A stretch of 64,000 nucleotides of DNA from Russula earlei (GCA_025769875.1 JAGFNK010000068.1:1-64000), one strand, 5' to 3'; shown: positions 1-16,892, counted from the first letter of the stretch. Made by a program: numbers and translations. Notes: generated from the letters alone by a model not told the origin.

Positions 1-672
1 AAATAGGGAACAAGTCATAACCTTGTTATCAAGCACACAATAGAGTGATGAGTAAGAAGTTGGAGTGTGCTTACTGAGCATGCTCAGTCATGCTCAGTAA
101 GCTGCTGAGTAAGAAGTCTTCTCTTGATGAGTAAGAGCCTTCACTGTCCACATGTTCACTGCTTTAGTACATGTGCGAGCACCTGATTCATTTTCTGTTA
201 GTTAGTTTAGGGCCAGTCATTTGAGGACTTGTAGTTTGGTTTAGGCAATAGTGTTATCTTATGAGGCCCTTATATAGTTCTATTAGGGTCCTTAGAGTCG
301 ACCCTAATACTTCTATTAAGGTCCTTAGTATTGCCTTATAGTTCGTTCTATAGTTATTAGAGTTAGTCTAATAATGCATTGTAGGGTCTTTGATACTAGG
401 TTAGTTGCCTATTGTAGAGCACCTAGTGTCGTCCCAAAGGGTCCTTAGGAAGGCCCTAATACTGTCCTTTATTGCTAGAAGGTTTGCCATTAAGTGGGGC
501 TTGCTGTATGTCGATTGTGCCGAGAATCACTCATGCGACAATGCGCACGCAATATTGTGGACACCTCTACTCACCCCTTTGCTTGTGTGAACAGGGTGAC
601 ACCATAGAGGCTGGGTTTCCTCTCATAAGGAAGGGTCCTTCAAGGGCCCTCTCCAGAGAATGGTTCATGACA
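1..672 (-). repeat. LTR of family B, cut by the window edge
   Basis: This stretch matches positions 40506-41175 along nearly its whole length and ends in the same TTCATGACA terminus. It is therefore the terminal two thirds of an LTR I call family B (about 960 bases, TGTCA...TGACA ends). The missing part would lie before base 1. The TATA-like run in the complete copy reads on the minus strand, so I assign minus orientation. Whether it is a solo LTR or one end of an element cannot be told here. No coding capacity is seen. Confidence 0.8.
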
Positions 673-1122
673 CAGGTGGGTGATCAGGATACCCTGGATC
701 TGCAGGTAATGGTGGTTCAATAGCAGTTTCCTGCCTGGGTAAGCACATATTGTGTATTTGATCATCATCATAGTCTACGATGTCAATGGTCAGCATTAGC
801 CATAAGCATTGTAGTGGATACTCACTGTCTGATTGTGTGACTCCCAAAATGGGGGTAATTGGCCAAAGGCCATCATCCACAGCAGAGTCACGTTCACCAC
901 AAGAGGCGATATTGGAAGTGATATGGGGTGTGGGAGTTGGGAATGATGCTAGCAATGATGCTGAGCAATGAATGGACCAAGACTCCAATGGGCTGGTGTG
1001 GTGTTATGCACTATATGGCAGCACAGACTCCTAGTCTTTGCAATGTGTTGAGAGTAGCCACAATGGGTAAAGTTGTGCTTGCAGCCTGGACAGTGAATCT
1101 GTGTGGCTTTCATGACAGAATG
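673..1122. other. Unclassified spacer between two family B LTR copies
   Basis: About 450 bases with no recognised gene. A 107-codon open frame on the minus strand (665-988) has an acidic stretch but no domain I recognise. It could be a scrap of the internal region of the element that owns LTR family B, since it lies between two copies, but the sequence does not prove this. Confidence 0.4.
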
Positions 1123-1405
1123 TGTCAAGACTCACTGTTGAAACTATCCAGTTCAAGAGTGAGGGGTAAGCTTGAAGACAAGTCGGTAGATGTCCAAGAC
1201 AGCATGGGCAAGAAGTAGAGTCCAAAGCAGTAGCAAATACCAAAGAGGTATAGTTACTGATAGAGTCAAGCAGGTACACAGGGAAGAGGCCAGAATGGTC
1301 ACAAGGGGACGGTCCTTAAAGGAGTATCCCAGGGATAGAGAGTGCCGTAAACAAATGGACAGTCTGAAGACTGTCCATTACTTTATTGAGCATTTATATA
1401 CTACA
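1123..1405 (-). repeat. Solo LTR family B, left piece
   Basis: Starts with TGTCAAGACTC and follows 40216-40497 closely. It is preceded by GAATG (1118-1122), and GAATG recurs at 10611-10615 right after the matching right piece (10469-10610). The two pieces are thus one insertion with a 5-base target duplication, later split by LTR family C and a Helitron. About 535 bases of the middle of family B (equivalent to 40498-41032) are missing. Confidence 0.85.
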
Positions 1406-1738
1406 TGTCAAGACATGTACTGCTGATCACTAAGGACTCAGGAGCAGGTGGGCAAGGGTTGGAACAGACGGTACGTGGTGTAAACGGCGTTGAACAGGAG
1501 GACAAGCCAAACGACTAGGAGATACCGGATGGGGACTGGTACATGTTGCAGAAGGCAGAGGCGAAGAGTAGAGGCCAGTGCAGCAAGGGCTTTAAACAAG
1601 GCGGTCATTGAAGAGTACCTTGAAGACGAGGGAGGACTTTAGACTGAGCGGTCGCAGGGGAGTACCCAGGAAGATGAGAGTATCACAAATGAAACAGTCT
1701 GACGACTGCCATGCTTCATTGGGGCTTATATACAGTGT
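1406..1738 (-). repeat. LTR family C, first piece (reverse orientation)
   Basis: Begins TGTCAAGACATG and matches the reverse complement of the right end of the complete family C LTR at 42537-43360. The match stops after 'ttatatacagtgt' and resumes at 9974, so an 8.2 kb insertion has split this LTR. Family C carries its TATA run on the plus strand in the 42537 copy, hence minus orientation here. Confidence 0.85.
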
Positions 1739-1849
1739 CAACTAATTAAATGAGAACGGAGAGTCAGGGTCCACCCCGAGCTGCCTCCATTTTGACGCTT
1801 TTGCTTACCAAGAATTTCCTTAAATGGATCTTTAAGTTTACTAAGCAAT

Positions 1850-4600
1850 GAAAAAATTCTTTCAGCTGTGGCGTTTTCGTTTTACGAACGCGCGTTCGTT
1901 TTTTCGTTCTGCCGTCCTTCCTTCCTTCTTCCTCTCTTTCCCCTTTCCTTCCCACTCTTCCTTCCCCAAGGTCCCAGTTCAAGACTCTCAAAACCCCGGT
2001 TTCCTCAAAATTTCACTGGCCTCATTGGAGTTTTCCTGCGAGCTGTTGTTTCCGCAGGTGCGTTTTTTGTTTCGTTTTCACGCGCTCTCTCTCATCCTCT
2101 CCCTCTCCTTACTACCACTCAAGCTGCTTCCCCACTCCCATATCCTGTGTCTCTGCATTGATGACGATGACGACGACTCGGGCATGGCCATAGTGCCCTC
2201 GCGACGGCCATGAATCGTGAGCGTGGCCCATGGCCACTGTGACGATCTGGCCGCCGTGACGGTGGTGTGCTCATGGCCATGACGACGGCACGTTTGCCCT
2301 GGCGAAGCACTCCACCCACTGGCCCCCATTCCCCTCCTCTCGCGACGATGACGACGACTCGGGCATGGCCATGGCGACCTCGCGACGGCCACGAATCGTG
2401 AGCATGGCCCATGGCCACTGTGGACGATCTGGCCGCCGTGATGGCGACGTGCCCATGGCCGTGACGACGGCACATCCACCCTGGCGAAATTTCTCTTGCT
2501 CTCCCATCATCACGCATTCCATTGCACCTCAATGCCCACTGCTTCACAATCTCCTCCAGCACGCGTGGCGACTCCAGTGCAAGACCAAAATGGCCATGAA
2601 CACTATCCTGTGCAACCATGAACCCGGTGCGTTTGATCTTTTTTATTTTATTTTTTACTCGCTCTTCTTAACCTCTTCTCACAGCAACAGAATGGCCTGC
2701 GCCACGGCGATGTCACAGCCATCAGAACGCTGAGGAGTGGAGCATGCGTGTGACACGCATTTCGTGCGTTTTCACCCTTTCTTTATTTTTTTTCCTCTGC
2801 CTCCTCAGCTCTACCTTGCGTCCTTCCCCGACCCTGAAAACCGTGCAAAGTTCGCCCACTTTGCAAGCGGGGTTTTTCGCGCATGACCATTCCCGTGTTC
2901 GTGTTTGTACCCCATCTCACAGCAACGGCCCGGGCAGCACTGCGGTGATGACGCAGTCGTCAAGGCAGTCAATGGGTGTCTCACCCTTTGAGTGCGTTTT
3001 CGTTCTTCCCCCTTCTTTCGCTTCTCCCTCCCCTCTTCTTTACTTTGCACAGTGCTAACGATGTCTTGCAGGTTTAGCTTGCGCGGCGCGCATGTACGCG
3101 GTCGTTTGCAGGCCCACAGGCAGCCATTCTCCCGGCTTCCAAATCCTCCAAATATTACTGGCTTTTATTTCACCGCGCACGCGTGTGTTTTTCCTTTCAT
3201 TTTCGTGTGTTTTCTTTCTTACTTTTTAGTTTCACTCTAATCCACTCCACATTCGAATATCTGACCACATGCAGCACGCTTTCTCCCGCGTTGCGCACTT
3301 TTCATGTGTGGAGCTCTGCTTAGTTTTATCGTATTCCTTGCTTTCTCCGTTGCATGCGCGATTTTCACACGTCAAAGTGGTGGGGTGTCTTACCGGTGCG
3401 TGCATGCGTGCCTTCTTCCTTTTCTTTCCTCTTGAGTTTCTATCTAATACCCATTTCCGACCGAAGGACGCGCGGCCGGCGAATTCGCACAGGAACCTGA
3501 CGACACGTGACCAACAACCCTGTCCCAATCCACAAAATGGCAGGCTCTGTCAGCGCAAGTTGCCTCGAACATAACTCGCCTGTTTCTCTGCGCGAGCGCG
3601 TGCGTTTTCCCTTACACCGGTGCGCTTTTTTATTTCTTTTTTACTTGCTCTTTTTTGACCTCTTCTCACAGCAACAGCACAGCCAGGACCGCTCCCGCCT
3701 TCCGATGCATCCCTGTGGTGTTTTCCTGTTCGTTTTCATGACCTTCCTCTCATACCCTCCTCCCTCTGCTCAAATGCTCTAAGCTGCCTCCATTCAAGAT
3801 CGTGCTTTGCCCACACCCGATACCCTGGCGAGAAAACGAGTCTGTCTACCGAGCGGCCCCATTTCCCGCATCGCTGTGACCTCCTGCGTTTTTGTGGGAC
3901 ACGAGTACTGCTGGCACCACACTCAAGACCCCTGAGCACAAAACGCGACAGTACCTGGAACACGCTTGGCACATGTGCGCGGCGCCGGTGCATCTTTTCA
4001 ATTTGTACTCATTTATTCCGAAAGGCGACCACACTACTGGCACCACAGTGGCCGCACCCGAGGGCCACAACCATTAGGTTTTCGCTCAATGGGTGTGATT
4101 AATTCGCGCACGCCTCTCTTCACGGTGACACGGCATGGCCTGGACGCGGCGATGACGCTGCCCCCTCCCTTCCCACCCCACTTTCTGCTGTGCACGACAG
4201 GTATGGCGGCGTGCGGATCGCTGTGTCGGTGGACCACATGAATGCGGCGCTGCAGTGGACGTCGACTGAGCTGCTCGCGGGTCGATGGCTCTGGCACGAC
4301 CTGAGCACGCTCGCACCGTACGACGCCGAGCTCGCCGGCACGGAGCCCATCTCTGCGTGGCGGCAGCGCTGCCGGAGCGCAAAGATCCGGCGAGGGCGCC
4401 GCTGCCGCTGCCTGCGTGCGCGAGGGCGTGGGCGTGGGTGTGAGAGTGGCTTTGAGCGTACGGCGACGATGGTGACGACAATGACGGAGACGGCGGCGAG
4501 GCACGTGTTGGCGGCCGTGACGCACCGAGTGCGCAAGCATTCGTTCTCATGGGACGGCGACAGCTTGACGCATTCCCTTTTTTTTCCCTTTGCCATACTC
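1850..4600. other. GC-rich, gene-like passenger DNA inside the Helitron
   Basis: No full gene is recognised. The stretch has host-like high GC, many short open frames on both strands and several modules that look like introns: a GTGCGTTT start, a pyrimidine-rich body and a CACAG end (for example around 2058, 2628, 2994 and 3619). The modules at 2626-2700 and 3618-3685 resemble each other through the shared ending before 'caacag'. About 85 bases at 4111-4198 are nearly the same as 22924-23009, and the module at 2058 resembles one at 22832. I infer captured and rearranged host gene pieces, since Helitrons are known to capture genes. The donor gene is not known. Confidence 0.5.
2158..2495. repeat. 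Imperfect tandem duplication, period about 185 bases
   Basis: Two copies of a unit that starts with 'gatgacgacgactcgggcat' lie at about 2158-2312 and 2345-2495. Both contain the runs 'cgacggcca', 'cccatggccactgtg' and 'gatctggccgccgtga'. They are separated by a few substitutions and a small indel. The unit is GC-rich and open in several frames but has no recognisable protein domain. Confidence 0.75.
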
Positions 4601-4678
4601 TCGATCGAGACAGACAACGTGTGTTGTGCCCTGCCTCCCTTACCTGCTGCTTCCATAGTCTTTTGTAGTATTTATGGG

Positions 4679-9642
<4,964 letters not shown>

Positions 9643-9830
9643 CAAGATGTGTGTTCAGTGTATGTATTGTTTGTTCTGCTTTACCATGTAAAAGATTATA
9701 CATAGTGATGAGTTGATTACTTTCTGTTTAAGCAAAAAAGGGATTATGCAAAAAGGCTTTAAACAAAAAAGGATCACACCTGAGCGATTACACCCAGGCG
9801 ACGGCGGGGGTTCGGGGGCGCAGCCCCTGA

Positions 9831-9973
9831 CAAGTTTTAATTTCGTGCCTACGGCATGGCTTGCAAGCTGCTACAAAGTGCCGGAGGATGGTTTGCGAGC
9901 TTGCTTGCAAGCCATGCTGTAGGCACGAAGTGCAGCTTGCAAGCCATGCCGTAGGCATGAAATTAAAACTTGT
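9831..9973. repeat. Foldback palindrome at the 3' end of the Helitron
   Basis: The first 40 or so bases (from ACAAGTTTTAATTTC) are the reverse complement of the last 40 (to GAAATTAAAACTTGT) with few mismatches, including the long arm through GGCATGGCTTGCAAGC. Between them is a further copy of the arm (GCTTGCAAGCCATGC at about 9911), so the DNA can fold in more than one way. The outer end coincides with the right edge of the 8.2 kb insertion. It may be the terminal hairpin of the Helitron or a small foldback element that landed there. Confidence 0.8.
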
Positions 9974-10468
9974 ACAGGGTCAATTATAAAGAACTGGGAC
10001 TATTCTAGACTCTTTGGTACCATCCAATAGGACTACAGAGGCATAAACTTGCTTGTGTCAAGTTTCAGGCTTACTGAGCGCATTACTGATCATTGTGGAG
10101 CAATGACATCATTATGATGTCACTGTGGAGCACTTAGTGAGCCTATGAGGTCACTGTGGAGTCGCTCAGTCAGCCATGATGTCATTGGAGCCTTGATGAT
10201 GTCAGATGAGTTATGCAACAGTTTCTAAGAGTTTGTGCCACTGTTTTGGGTTCTTGGTGGCTGGGTGACCATGTGGCTGCCACACGATGATTACCCGATG
10301 AGGAAACGGGTGCCTGGTCATGTTATAGTGCCTTTGCAATAGCGATATCTTGTACCACAGGAGGGATAGCCCAGAAAACAGAAGGGAGTTGGCAATGTAA
10401 AGTGAGAGAGGTCTCTCTTGAGTGAAATAGGACAATCTACGGCCAGGACCTGGTCTTGGTTCGTAACA
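9974..10468 (-). repeat. LTR family C, second piece
   Basis: Continues the LTR begun at 1406 and ends in TTCGTAACA, the reverse complement of the TGTTACAAAC start of the complete copy at 42537. Together the two pieces give about 830 bases, the length of the intact family C LTR (824). The base runs just outside the two ends are CTACA (1401-1405) and CGTGT (10469-10473). They do not match, unlike the other LTRs in the window. Confidence 0.85.
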
Positions 10469-10610
10469 CGTGTGACAATGCGTGTGCAATATTGTGGACG
10501 CCTCTACTCACCCCTTTTGTCCATATGAACAGGGTGACACCATAGGGACTGGGTTTCCTCTCATAAGGAAGGGTCCTTCAAGGGCCCTCTCTGGAGAATG
10601 GTTCATGACA
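10469..10610 (-). repeat. Solo LTR family B, right piece
   Basis: Matches 41033-41175 and ends in TTCATGACA. It is followed by GAATG (10611-10615), the same five bases that precede 1123, which shows that the two pieces belong to one insertion. A further 300 or so bases downstream (to about 10900) show no gene or repeat that I can name. Confidence 0.85.
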
Positions 10611-10905
10611 GAATGCTCAACTAGTTGAGAAGAGGAGGAATGGGAAGTCACTGTCAGAATATGCCATGCACTTTTAACATAAAATGAAACTCACCTTGGT
10701 CATTGAACCCCCATCACCCTTCCTGTCATTTCCAGCATTCTTACCTCCACTCTCTTATTTTCATCTTGCTTCATCCATGGCTCCTTGCACTCATTGCAAT
10801 GTGGCCAGATGATCTTCTAACAAGGGGAACATGGCATCTAGGAACGAAGATGCTATGATACAGAGCAACATTGATCATGAAACGTATCTAAAAGGTACTT
10901 CAAAT

Positions 10906-13181
10906 TTTATTCATGTCAGCATATCTAATATCAAAAGTAGGGAATAAACATCCCTTATCCTCCGATGATGCTGATCACCCCAGCTCTGCCAATTTGGCTG
11001 TGCAGCCAACCTATACCCCACTTGTGAAGAAGGCACGAAAGTCCAGTGTGCCGCAGAAGTCCAGTGTGTCACATGGTATCATAGATGTTGCATGTGTTGA
11101 CTTGGACACAAAGGTCTTGGATATCAAGGAGGGAATGATGATTGCAGGGGCATTGCCATGCCCATGCCAAGGTGGTTGGAGCGAAGTGCATGCATATGCT
11201 GACAAATAAGGTTTGTCACCAAACAAACAAAGCACTGATGGTTTGTTTTTTTTTCTCCTCCCCAGTGTCTGCTTTCTATGGTGATAGTGGTGGTGCACAT
11301 GCCCATCATCTTGTAACTGAACCTGTCGAAACTGAAACCACTGGTGACAATAGCAACCTGGAGTCAGAGACTGACTGGCTTGAGGACCTGGAGTCCACCC
11401 AGCAACTGTCCACGAAACGTTCTGAGGTGATGGTAATTGAGGTGCATCTGCAACATCATTTTATCTCTTCTAAAACTCAAAGCTGTTCATGTAGAGACCA
11501 TCATGGTCAGCTTCAGTTGCCCCTCCCAGGCCTTCTGCCTCAGATGGTGCACCGCCTGGCAGCCAAACTTGGACAACTGATGACGTTCCATCCTCTCAAG
11601 ATTGTCAAAGCAGTGCTACTGCTTTGGCTTCTGAATTTCGCTGGCCTGCTGACACTGATCTCATACTAACTCCAGATTTAAACAAGGTAACACTGTCTAA
11701 GCAATGCCCACTAATTTGCCTCATCCTTTAAGATGCAGTGGATAGTGTTCAAGCCAGTTTGCTCATTGATGACACATTCCCTGATGCCCCTACTGTTCTC
11801 ACAGTGATAAAGGCTGCTCTTTTATCAGCTGCTCCTTCCTGTCCTGGTTCCTCATTCATCCATTGGCGCCTCCAGTCCAATCACAAATACATGACTAAAA
11901 TTATCCCTTGTTAAGGCTCCAAAGTGCCTTAAATAAGATCAATGGTTGCGTCTATAAACGCGTCCTACCAATGCAGATATGCTTGAGTCAAGCAAGCAAT
12001 ACTCGTGGAGGGGAAGGAGTGTTAGATCCTTCTAGAGTATGACAACAAGATGAGAGGGCTCTGCAGACGGGGTAGGAGTCAACTGTTTGGGATTGGCAAA
12101 CTAAGTTGAGCTTAGGGCTCAACTTGTTACGACTGGGGGCTTTATATAGCCTTACAGGGATAAGGTTTGTGCTACTGTAGTACTAGTCGGTGCTATAGAA
12201 GCAAAACATGGCTCATAGAAGCGAGGTTGCTTCTATGTAAGCGATCTCAGTGCTGGAAGCATTAAGTGCTTCCCCAATCAAGGAATCGACGTACGTGGCG
12301 GTACAGGAACATCTGGGACAGAAGCAATGCTATTCATTGCTTCTTCAGTACATCTTCTGAAAGATACGATCAACGCGCTCCGAATGTGATATCAAGGAAC
12401 ATAAACGATCAAGATCTGACGCACGCATAATGCAAACGGTGCAGTCCATAGTTCGGGTGTTCCGGCATCTTCCGGACCCCAAACCACTCGGTAACATCCC
12501 TGTGGTAAGTTCCTCAACCAGAGAGATGGTGTTACTGACAGAATCAACAGCCGCATGGTTGCATCCCCCTTTTCTGACATGAAGCCAAAGAATGCTACAC
12601 TACCATCATCTTGGCTGAGTTGTTGGCCATCCCATCAAAGGCATCAATCATTGCCATTGTTGAGAAGCAGTTAACAGACTGCAACTATATGTTTCCAACC
12701 AGCAAAAGTGCAAGTGGACTTATTCTTATTTGATACCATCTAATGTGTGGTTAGGTTTTGTCAAACTTTGGTCTCATAGTGCACTCACGTCCTTATCAGA
12801 ATATGCAGATCATCAATGTGATTCACAATTTGTATTTTGCCAGAGGTGTTAACTTGTTTGTGGGTAAATTTGGACACCACTTTCTGACACATCAAGATAC
12901 CCTTGGGGTGATGACACATGAAGTTCCAATACCAATGGTTGCATTGGTAGCAACGGCGGTAAGTCTAGTTTAGTCTTGTCTTCAAAAGTTGTTCTAACTA
13001 TATATGTAGCTCTATGCTGCCCTGCATGAGTGGCATACCAGTGTCCACCAGGCCACGGACTTTTCAGCCAATGCATACCTTGATGTCTATCGTGGCCATA
13101 TTGGCACATTCAACCATATCCAGGAGCATCGTGGCAATGCATTCCACATGATGATGGCAAATATTTTCACAAAAGCCCAGT
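10906..13181 (+). pseudogene. Decayed DUF6532-like gene
   Basis: Scattered frames at 10913-11209, 11270-11669 and 11730-11908, then 12497-12970 and 13010-13181, read as parts of one protein. The late part has the pattern of the DUF6532 family often seen near transposons in Agaricomycetes: RPYQNMQIINVIHNLYFARG, then VNLFVGKFGHHF, EVPIPMVALVATA, then after an intron LYAALHEWHTSVHQA and NIFTKAQ. A solo LTR (11909-12496) sits in the middle, and the frame around it shifts and stops. Function of the family is unknown; the assignment is from memory of the motif and needs a profile search. Confidence 0.55.
11909..12496 (-). repeat. Solo LTR of the gypsy element (588 bases, TSD TCCCT)
   Basis: Reverse complement of the 588-base LTRs found at 30206-30793 and 38257-38844, with the same termini (TGTTAAGG here for GCCTTAACA, and GGTAACA at the other end). 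TCCCT stands on both sides (11904-11908 and 12497-12501), a perfect 5-base target duplication. No internal sequence is present, so it arose by recombination between the two LTRs of a full element. Confidence 0.93.
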
Positions 13182-13912
13182 GAGCAATCAAATCATGCTA
13201 TACTTTTTTAATACTTTTTTAACTAATCTACCTTCATGGTAGCACTTTGGCATTGAGAACCTTGGTCCCAATTGCTGGACTCAACCTTGAAGAACTCAAC
13301 AATTGAGCAAGCTCACACTGTCCTTGGTCCCTCAAACCAATGGTGACATTATACCTGCTCATATTGTTCTCTTGGACAAATTATTGTTCTCGTACATCTA
13401 CACTTGTTTTTAGTTTGGCATTGTAAAATGCCTACATTAGTATTCCTGTCATAGCGTAGCTGAATGGACTGCAAAGTTATTGCACTATTATCAGCGCTTA
13501 TTATCAATCATGTCATGAACTATCCAATCCAAAATTATAGAACAAGAACCATGAATTATCATAATAGCAAAATTATCATCCATAATGATGATAATGGTCG
13601 ATAAAATTATTGGGGGTAAACTGGCAACGATAATTTCAGTTTTTGATAAATGACGCTAGCGAGGGAGAATAAGTGCTAATTATCTCTCGCCAGCGCGGGA
13701 GGTTTTTCCTGATGCCAAATGGCTTCTCACTTTTTGACTTTATTGACTGTATACTGTCTTTATAAAGCTCGATTTTTTTTTTTGTGAATTTGCTGATGAG
13801 GGGGCTTATTACACATACAGCCTGGTTTGTGCGTCACGCAGCGGCTGCCCTCCCAACATTACATGCATTCAAATTGGAGCACGCCATGACAGTATGTATC
13901 CACAGCGTGGAT
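13182..13912. other. AT-rich intergenic stretch
   Basis: About 730 bases downstream of the DUF6532 remnant and downstream of the convergent permease gene. It holds AT-rich runs with short imperfect palindromes of the ATTATCAT/ATGATAAT type at about 13500-13640. No open frame of note, no RNA gene and no complete repeat is seen. Confidence 0.5.
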
Positions 13913-16022
13913 TTATAAATTATCCCACAGCCGCTGGGCAAAGCTGCGTGGGCCCTTTGCCTCTTGCTTCGCAACATATTGCTCCTCCTCCTCATCGATC
14001 TCACGCTTTCCGGAAATAAGGTCTACTTTCTCTGGGGGAATGACTGACGTTCTATAGTAAAGCTTGTAACCACCCCAGAACAGCACAAAGATGGGAAGTC
14101 CAATGTAGGCCGTTACAAACGTCTCCTTGGTGAATGGAATGAACGTGTCGAACCCTGGTAGATTAGAGCACCCCTTGAGCGTCGCAAATATACAAAGTGG
14201 AGAGGCACTCACCTTTGAAAGTGGTGATGATTGCTGTGGCAACCAAAGCAAACCAAGAGCCGAACGGCTGGAAAGGAGCTTTGTACGGAAGAGAATCGCG
14301 GGAAATGCCTTGAGCCTTCAAGGCCCTCATAAAGCATCTAATAAAAAGTCACTCTATTAAATGTTAAAGCTTGATGTCACGATGCTGCTCACATATGGGA
14401 ATAACAGATGCACATCCAAGTGATGGCGCCAAAAGTTGAGACGAGATTAACGAAATAGCCGAAAACTTTGAAGCGAATAAGGAGGTGAGGACGGCAGAGC
14501 AAATGATTGTTTTTCACACACCTTTCTGTGTGGATGAATGCACATTCAAGAAGACAAGACTACAGAACGATAGGCAGAGGAGAAGGGCCGGCCACGGAAC
14601 GCCCACATGGTTCACTTTGCAGAAGATACGGGGTGCCTTACCCTCGATAGCAAGTGCGTAGAGTGTGCGCGAGCCAATGTACAAATCGGAATTGGCTGCA
14701 CTCAACACAAAAATGAGGATAGCCGCATTAATAATGTGATTCAGGACCTTGATTCCTGCCAGAGTAGTGGCTGCACAGCGCACGTGAGCTTCAACCGGTA
14801 TGTGGTGAGCTAGGTTGAACCTCACCGACTACAAATGGTGAAGCGGCAGCGCCAACTTTTGACTTGTTTGCGATGAATAAGTCCTGACAACTAATCGTTA
14901 ATATAAAGGCCATACACTTTCAATGCTTAGATCTCACGGGGTTGGTGCTGGGCACAATGAGCCCGATAACGAAGACACCACCGATGTAAAACACAAGGAT
15001 CCGCCAGAAAGTTCGACGAATGGCGAGTGGGATATTTTTCCGCGGATTTTGGGCTTCGCCAACAGTTACACCAATGAGTTCTGTACCAATGTACGCGAAT
15101 AGGGCATTGGTGAGCGTGCTCCAGAAGCCAAGGAAAATGGCAAGGTGTTCGTTGTGCACGTGTGCGAGCAAGTATGAGCCCATAGGTCCATCTGGGTGTC
15201 TCCAATACCGGAAACCATAGCGGTCATGATGCGGGTTGCCGCCCAAATCGATGATAATGCCCATGAAGAGAAGGCAAATAAGGGCTAACACTTTGATGCT
15301 GCTAAACCAGAACTCAAGCTCGCCAAAGAAACGAACGCCTAGTAGATTGACACAGCCAACTGAAGTGGTGGGCAGTCAGCTGAAGTATCAACTAATGACG
15401 GAGTGGCTCGTACTAAATGATATGAAGATCACTGGCATGTGCACGGTTAGAAGCCGGACATTACAAAAGCGATCGGGTTTAAGAAGACTCACCCATCCAG
15501 ACGGCGATATTTATATGTCGCGTCCAGTATTGGATCACGGCGCCGGCGGCGTTGATATTGTTCGGGGTCACGATTAAGTACTTCATAAGGTAGTTCCAGC
15601 CTAGTGCGAAACCAAATGCGGGATCTACGAAGCGCGTCGCGTAGCCCGAAAACCCTTTCTTATGCGGGAGGTAGGCCGCCATTTCTCCCAGGGCGACCAT
15701 GACAAGATAGCACACCATACCGACAAAGGAGTAGCCCAAAAGGATACCGAGGGGTCCGCCTCGTGCGAGAGCTGTACCAGAGCCAATGATCAGGCCAGTA
15801 CCGATTGCGCCGCCGAGCTATAACGACAGAAGATGGTAAATGGAGAGTGCCATGCATGCATGCGGGCAGGTAACGTACCGCGATCATCGAGATCTGACGC
15901 GCCTTCAGCCCACGGTGAAGCGTGTCCTGGAGGGGCCCCCCCAGATCAAAATCGTACACAACGGTCTCGTCTTTGGGATTGTCCAAGGACCCCGAACGGT
16001 TTTCAAGCTTTTCAAGGTTCAT
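13913..16022 (-). CDS. Amino acid permease (yeast-type APC family)
   Basis: A plasma-membrane amino acid/proton symporter of about 550 residues, coded in about eight exons on the minus strand. The start at 16022 gives MNLEKLENRSG and a cytosolic N-tail. The first exon ends near 15879 in ARQISMIA and continues after an intron into LGGAIGTGLIIGSGTALARG, the substrate-site loop typical of the family. Later pieces carry GEMAAYLPHKKGFSGYATRF, NALFAYIGTELIGVTVGEA, SAANSDLYIGSRTLYALA and KVNHVGVPWPA, all conserved permease segments. The protein ends in QRLWDNL, with stop at 13913-13915. Known relatives include Gap1 and Dip5. Which amino acids it carries cannot be told. No frame break was found at the exon joins I checked, so it is probably intact. 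The 870 bases upstream lead to the inverted-repeat element at 16893. Confidence 0.88.
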
Positions 16023-16892
16023 CGTCGAAACGAATGGAGGGTGAGCCCTAAGGCAAAGTTAAGAAGGGTGTTTTCTGATGTTGGGGGTCGCATAGACGGT
16101 TTTATGGGCACTCACGAGGTGTCCAATGGGGGAGTGACGATGACCCTCGAGTGGCGTAACGATCGCGAATTTGCAACGTTCCGCCGCTTAATTAACGCTT
16201 AATTAACCGTGGAATGATCAAGAGGTAGGCAGCAACTGTAAAAAGGAAGTCACCCGACCTTGATGGGGCAGCCGAACCTTCGAGATGGAAAGTCAACTGG
16301 AGCATCACGTAGCCTCATAGGCCACAGCTGCAAGCGCAAAAAAGTCATTCACCCTGATCCGCTTATTTTGATTGTACGGCACCACTTGTTGATACAAGAT
16401 CGAAATCAATAATGACGATGAAAGTCTCAGCTGTCAGCTCAACCGAGACGACACCATAAACGACGCTCTGTGGCAGTCGATCTTCTATTGAGAGTATGGG
16501 TGAGAAAATAAATGACCATGCATCTATCACGACGCCTAATTGATCAATGCTCTTGTAATACTCAGAGGTCAGACAGAGTACGAGGTCAGAGTGTGTGCCT
16601 CGTTCCTCGGTTAGTAAGCGACAACCGAGTTGTCAGGAGATCCGTACAAGATACGACATACAAACCCATGGCCCGGACAGACAAAACAAAATTCATTATT
16701 TCTAATTGGATACCGTGCGTGTACCTTTTTGACTTGTTGAGAAGAATGGAGCGGGCCTGAGGGCGAGCGAGAAAATCGAGTGATGGCATTAGTACGATAA
16801 CTTGTTCGGCGCCACTTGTCCCTTCGCATAGTTCGCATCTCATCTGTTAGCCCCACCCGTATGCGAAGAAACTCATCATGATTCGTGTGTTA
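16023..16892 (-). promoter_or_regulatory. Upstream region of the permease gene
   Basis: No gene or repeat is recognised in these 870 bases. They lie between the permease start and the left inverted repeat of the 3.2 kb element, so they must contain the permease promoter. I see no TATA box or operator that I would defend. Confidence 0.35.

Noticed and set aside
1848..2619. Overlapping frames of 121-166 codons on both strands, some rich in His, Gly and Arg
   Set aside because: They come from a GC-rich tandem duplication; no frame is kept across both copies in a way that suggests a protein.
14140..14165. A tRNA T-arm-like run (GGTTCGA on the minus strand) and similar runs at 21511 and 56243
   Set aside because: No acceptor stem, D-arm or anticodon arm could be paired around them, and two lie within coding exons.
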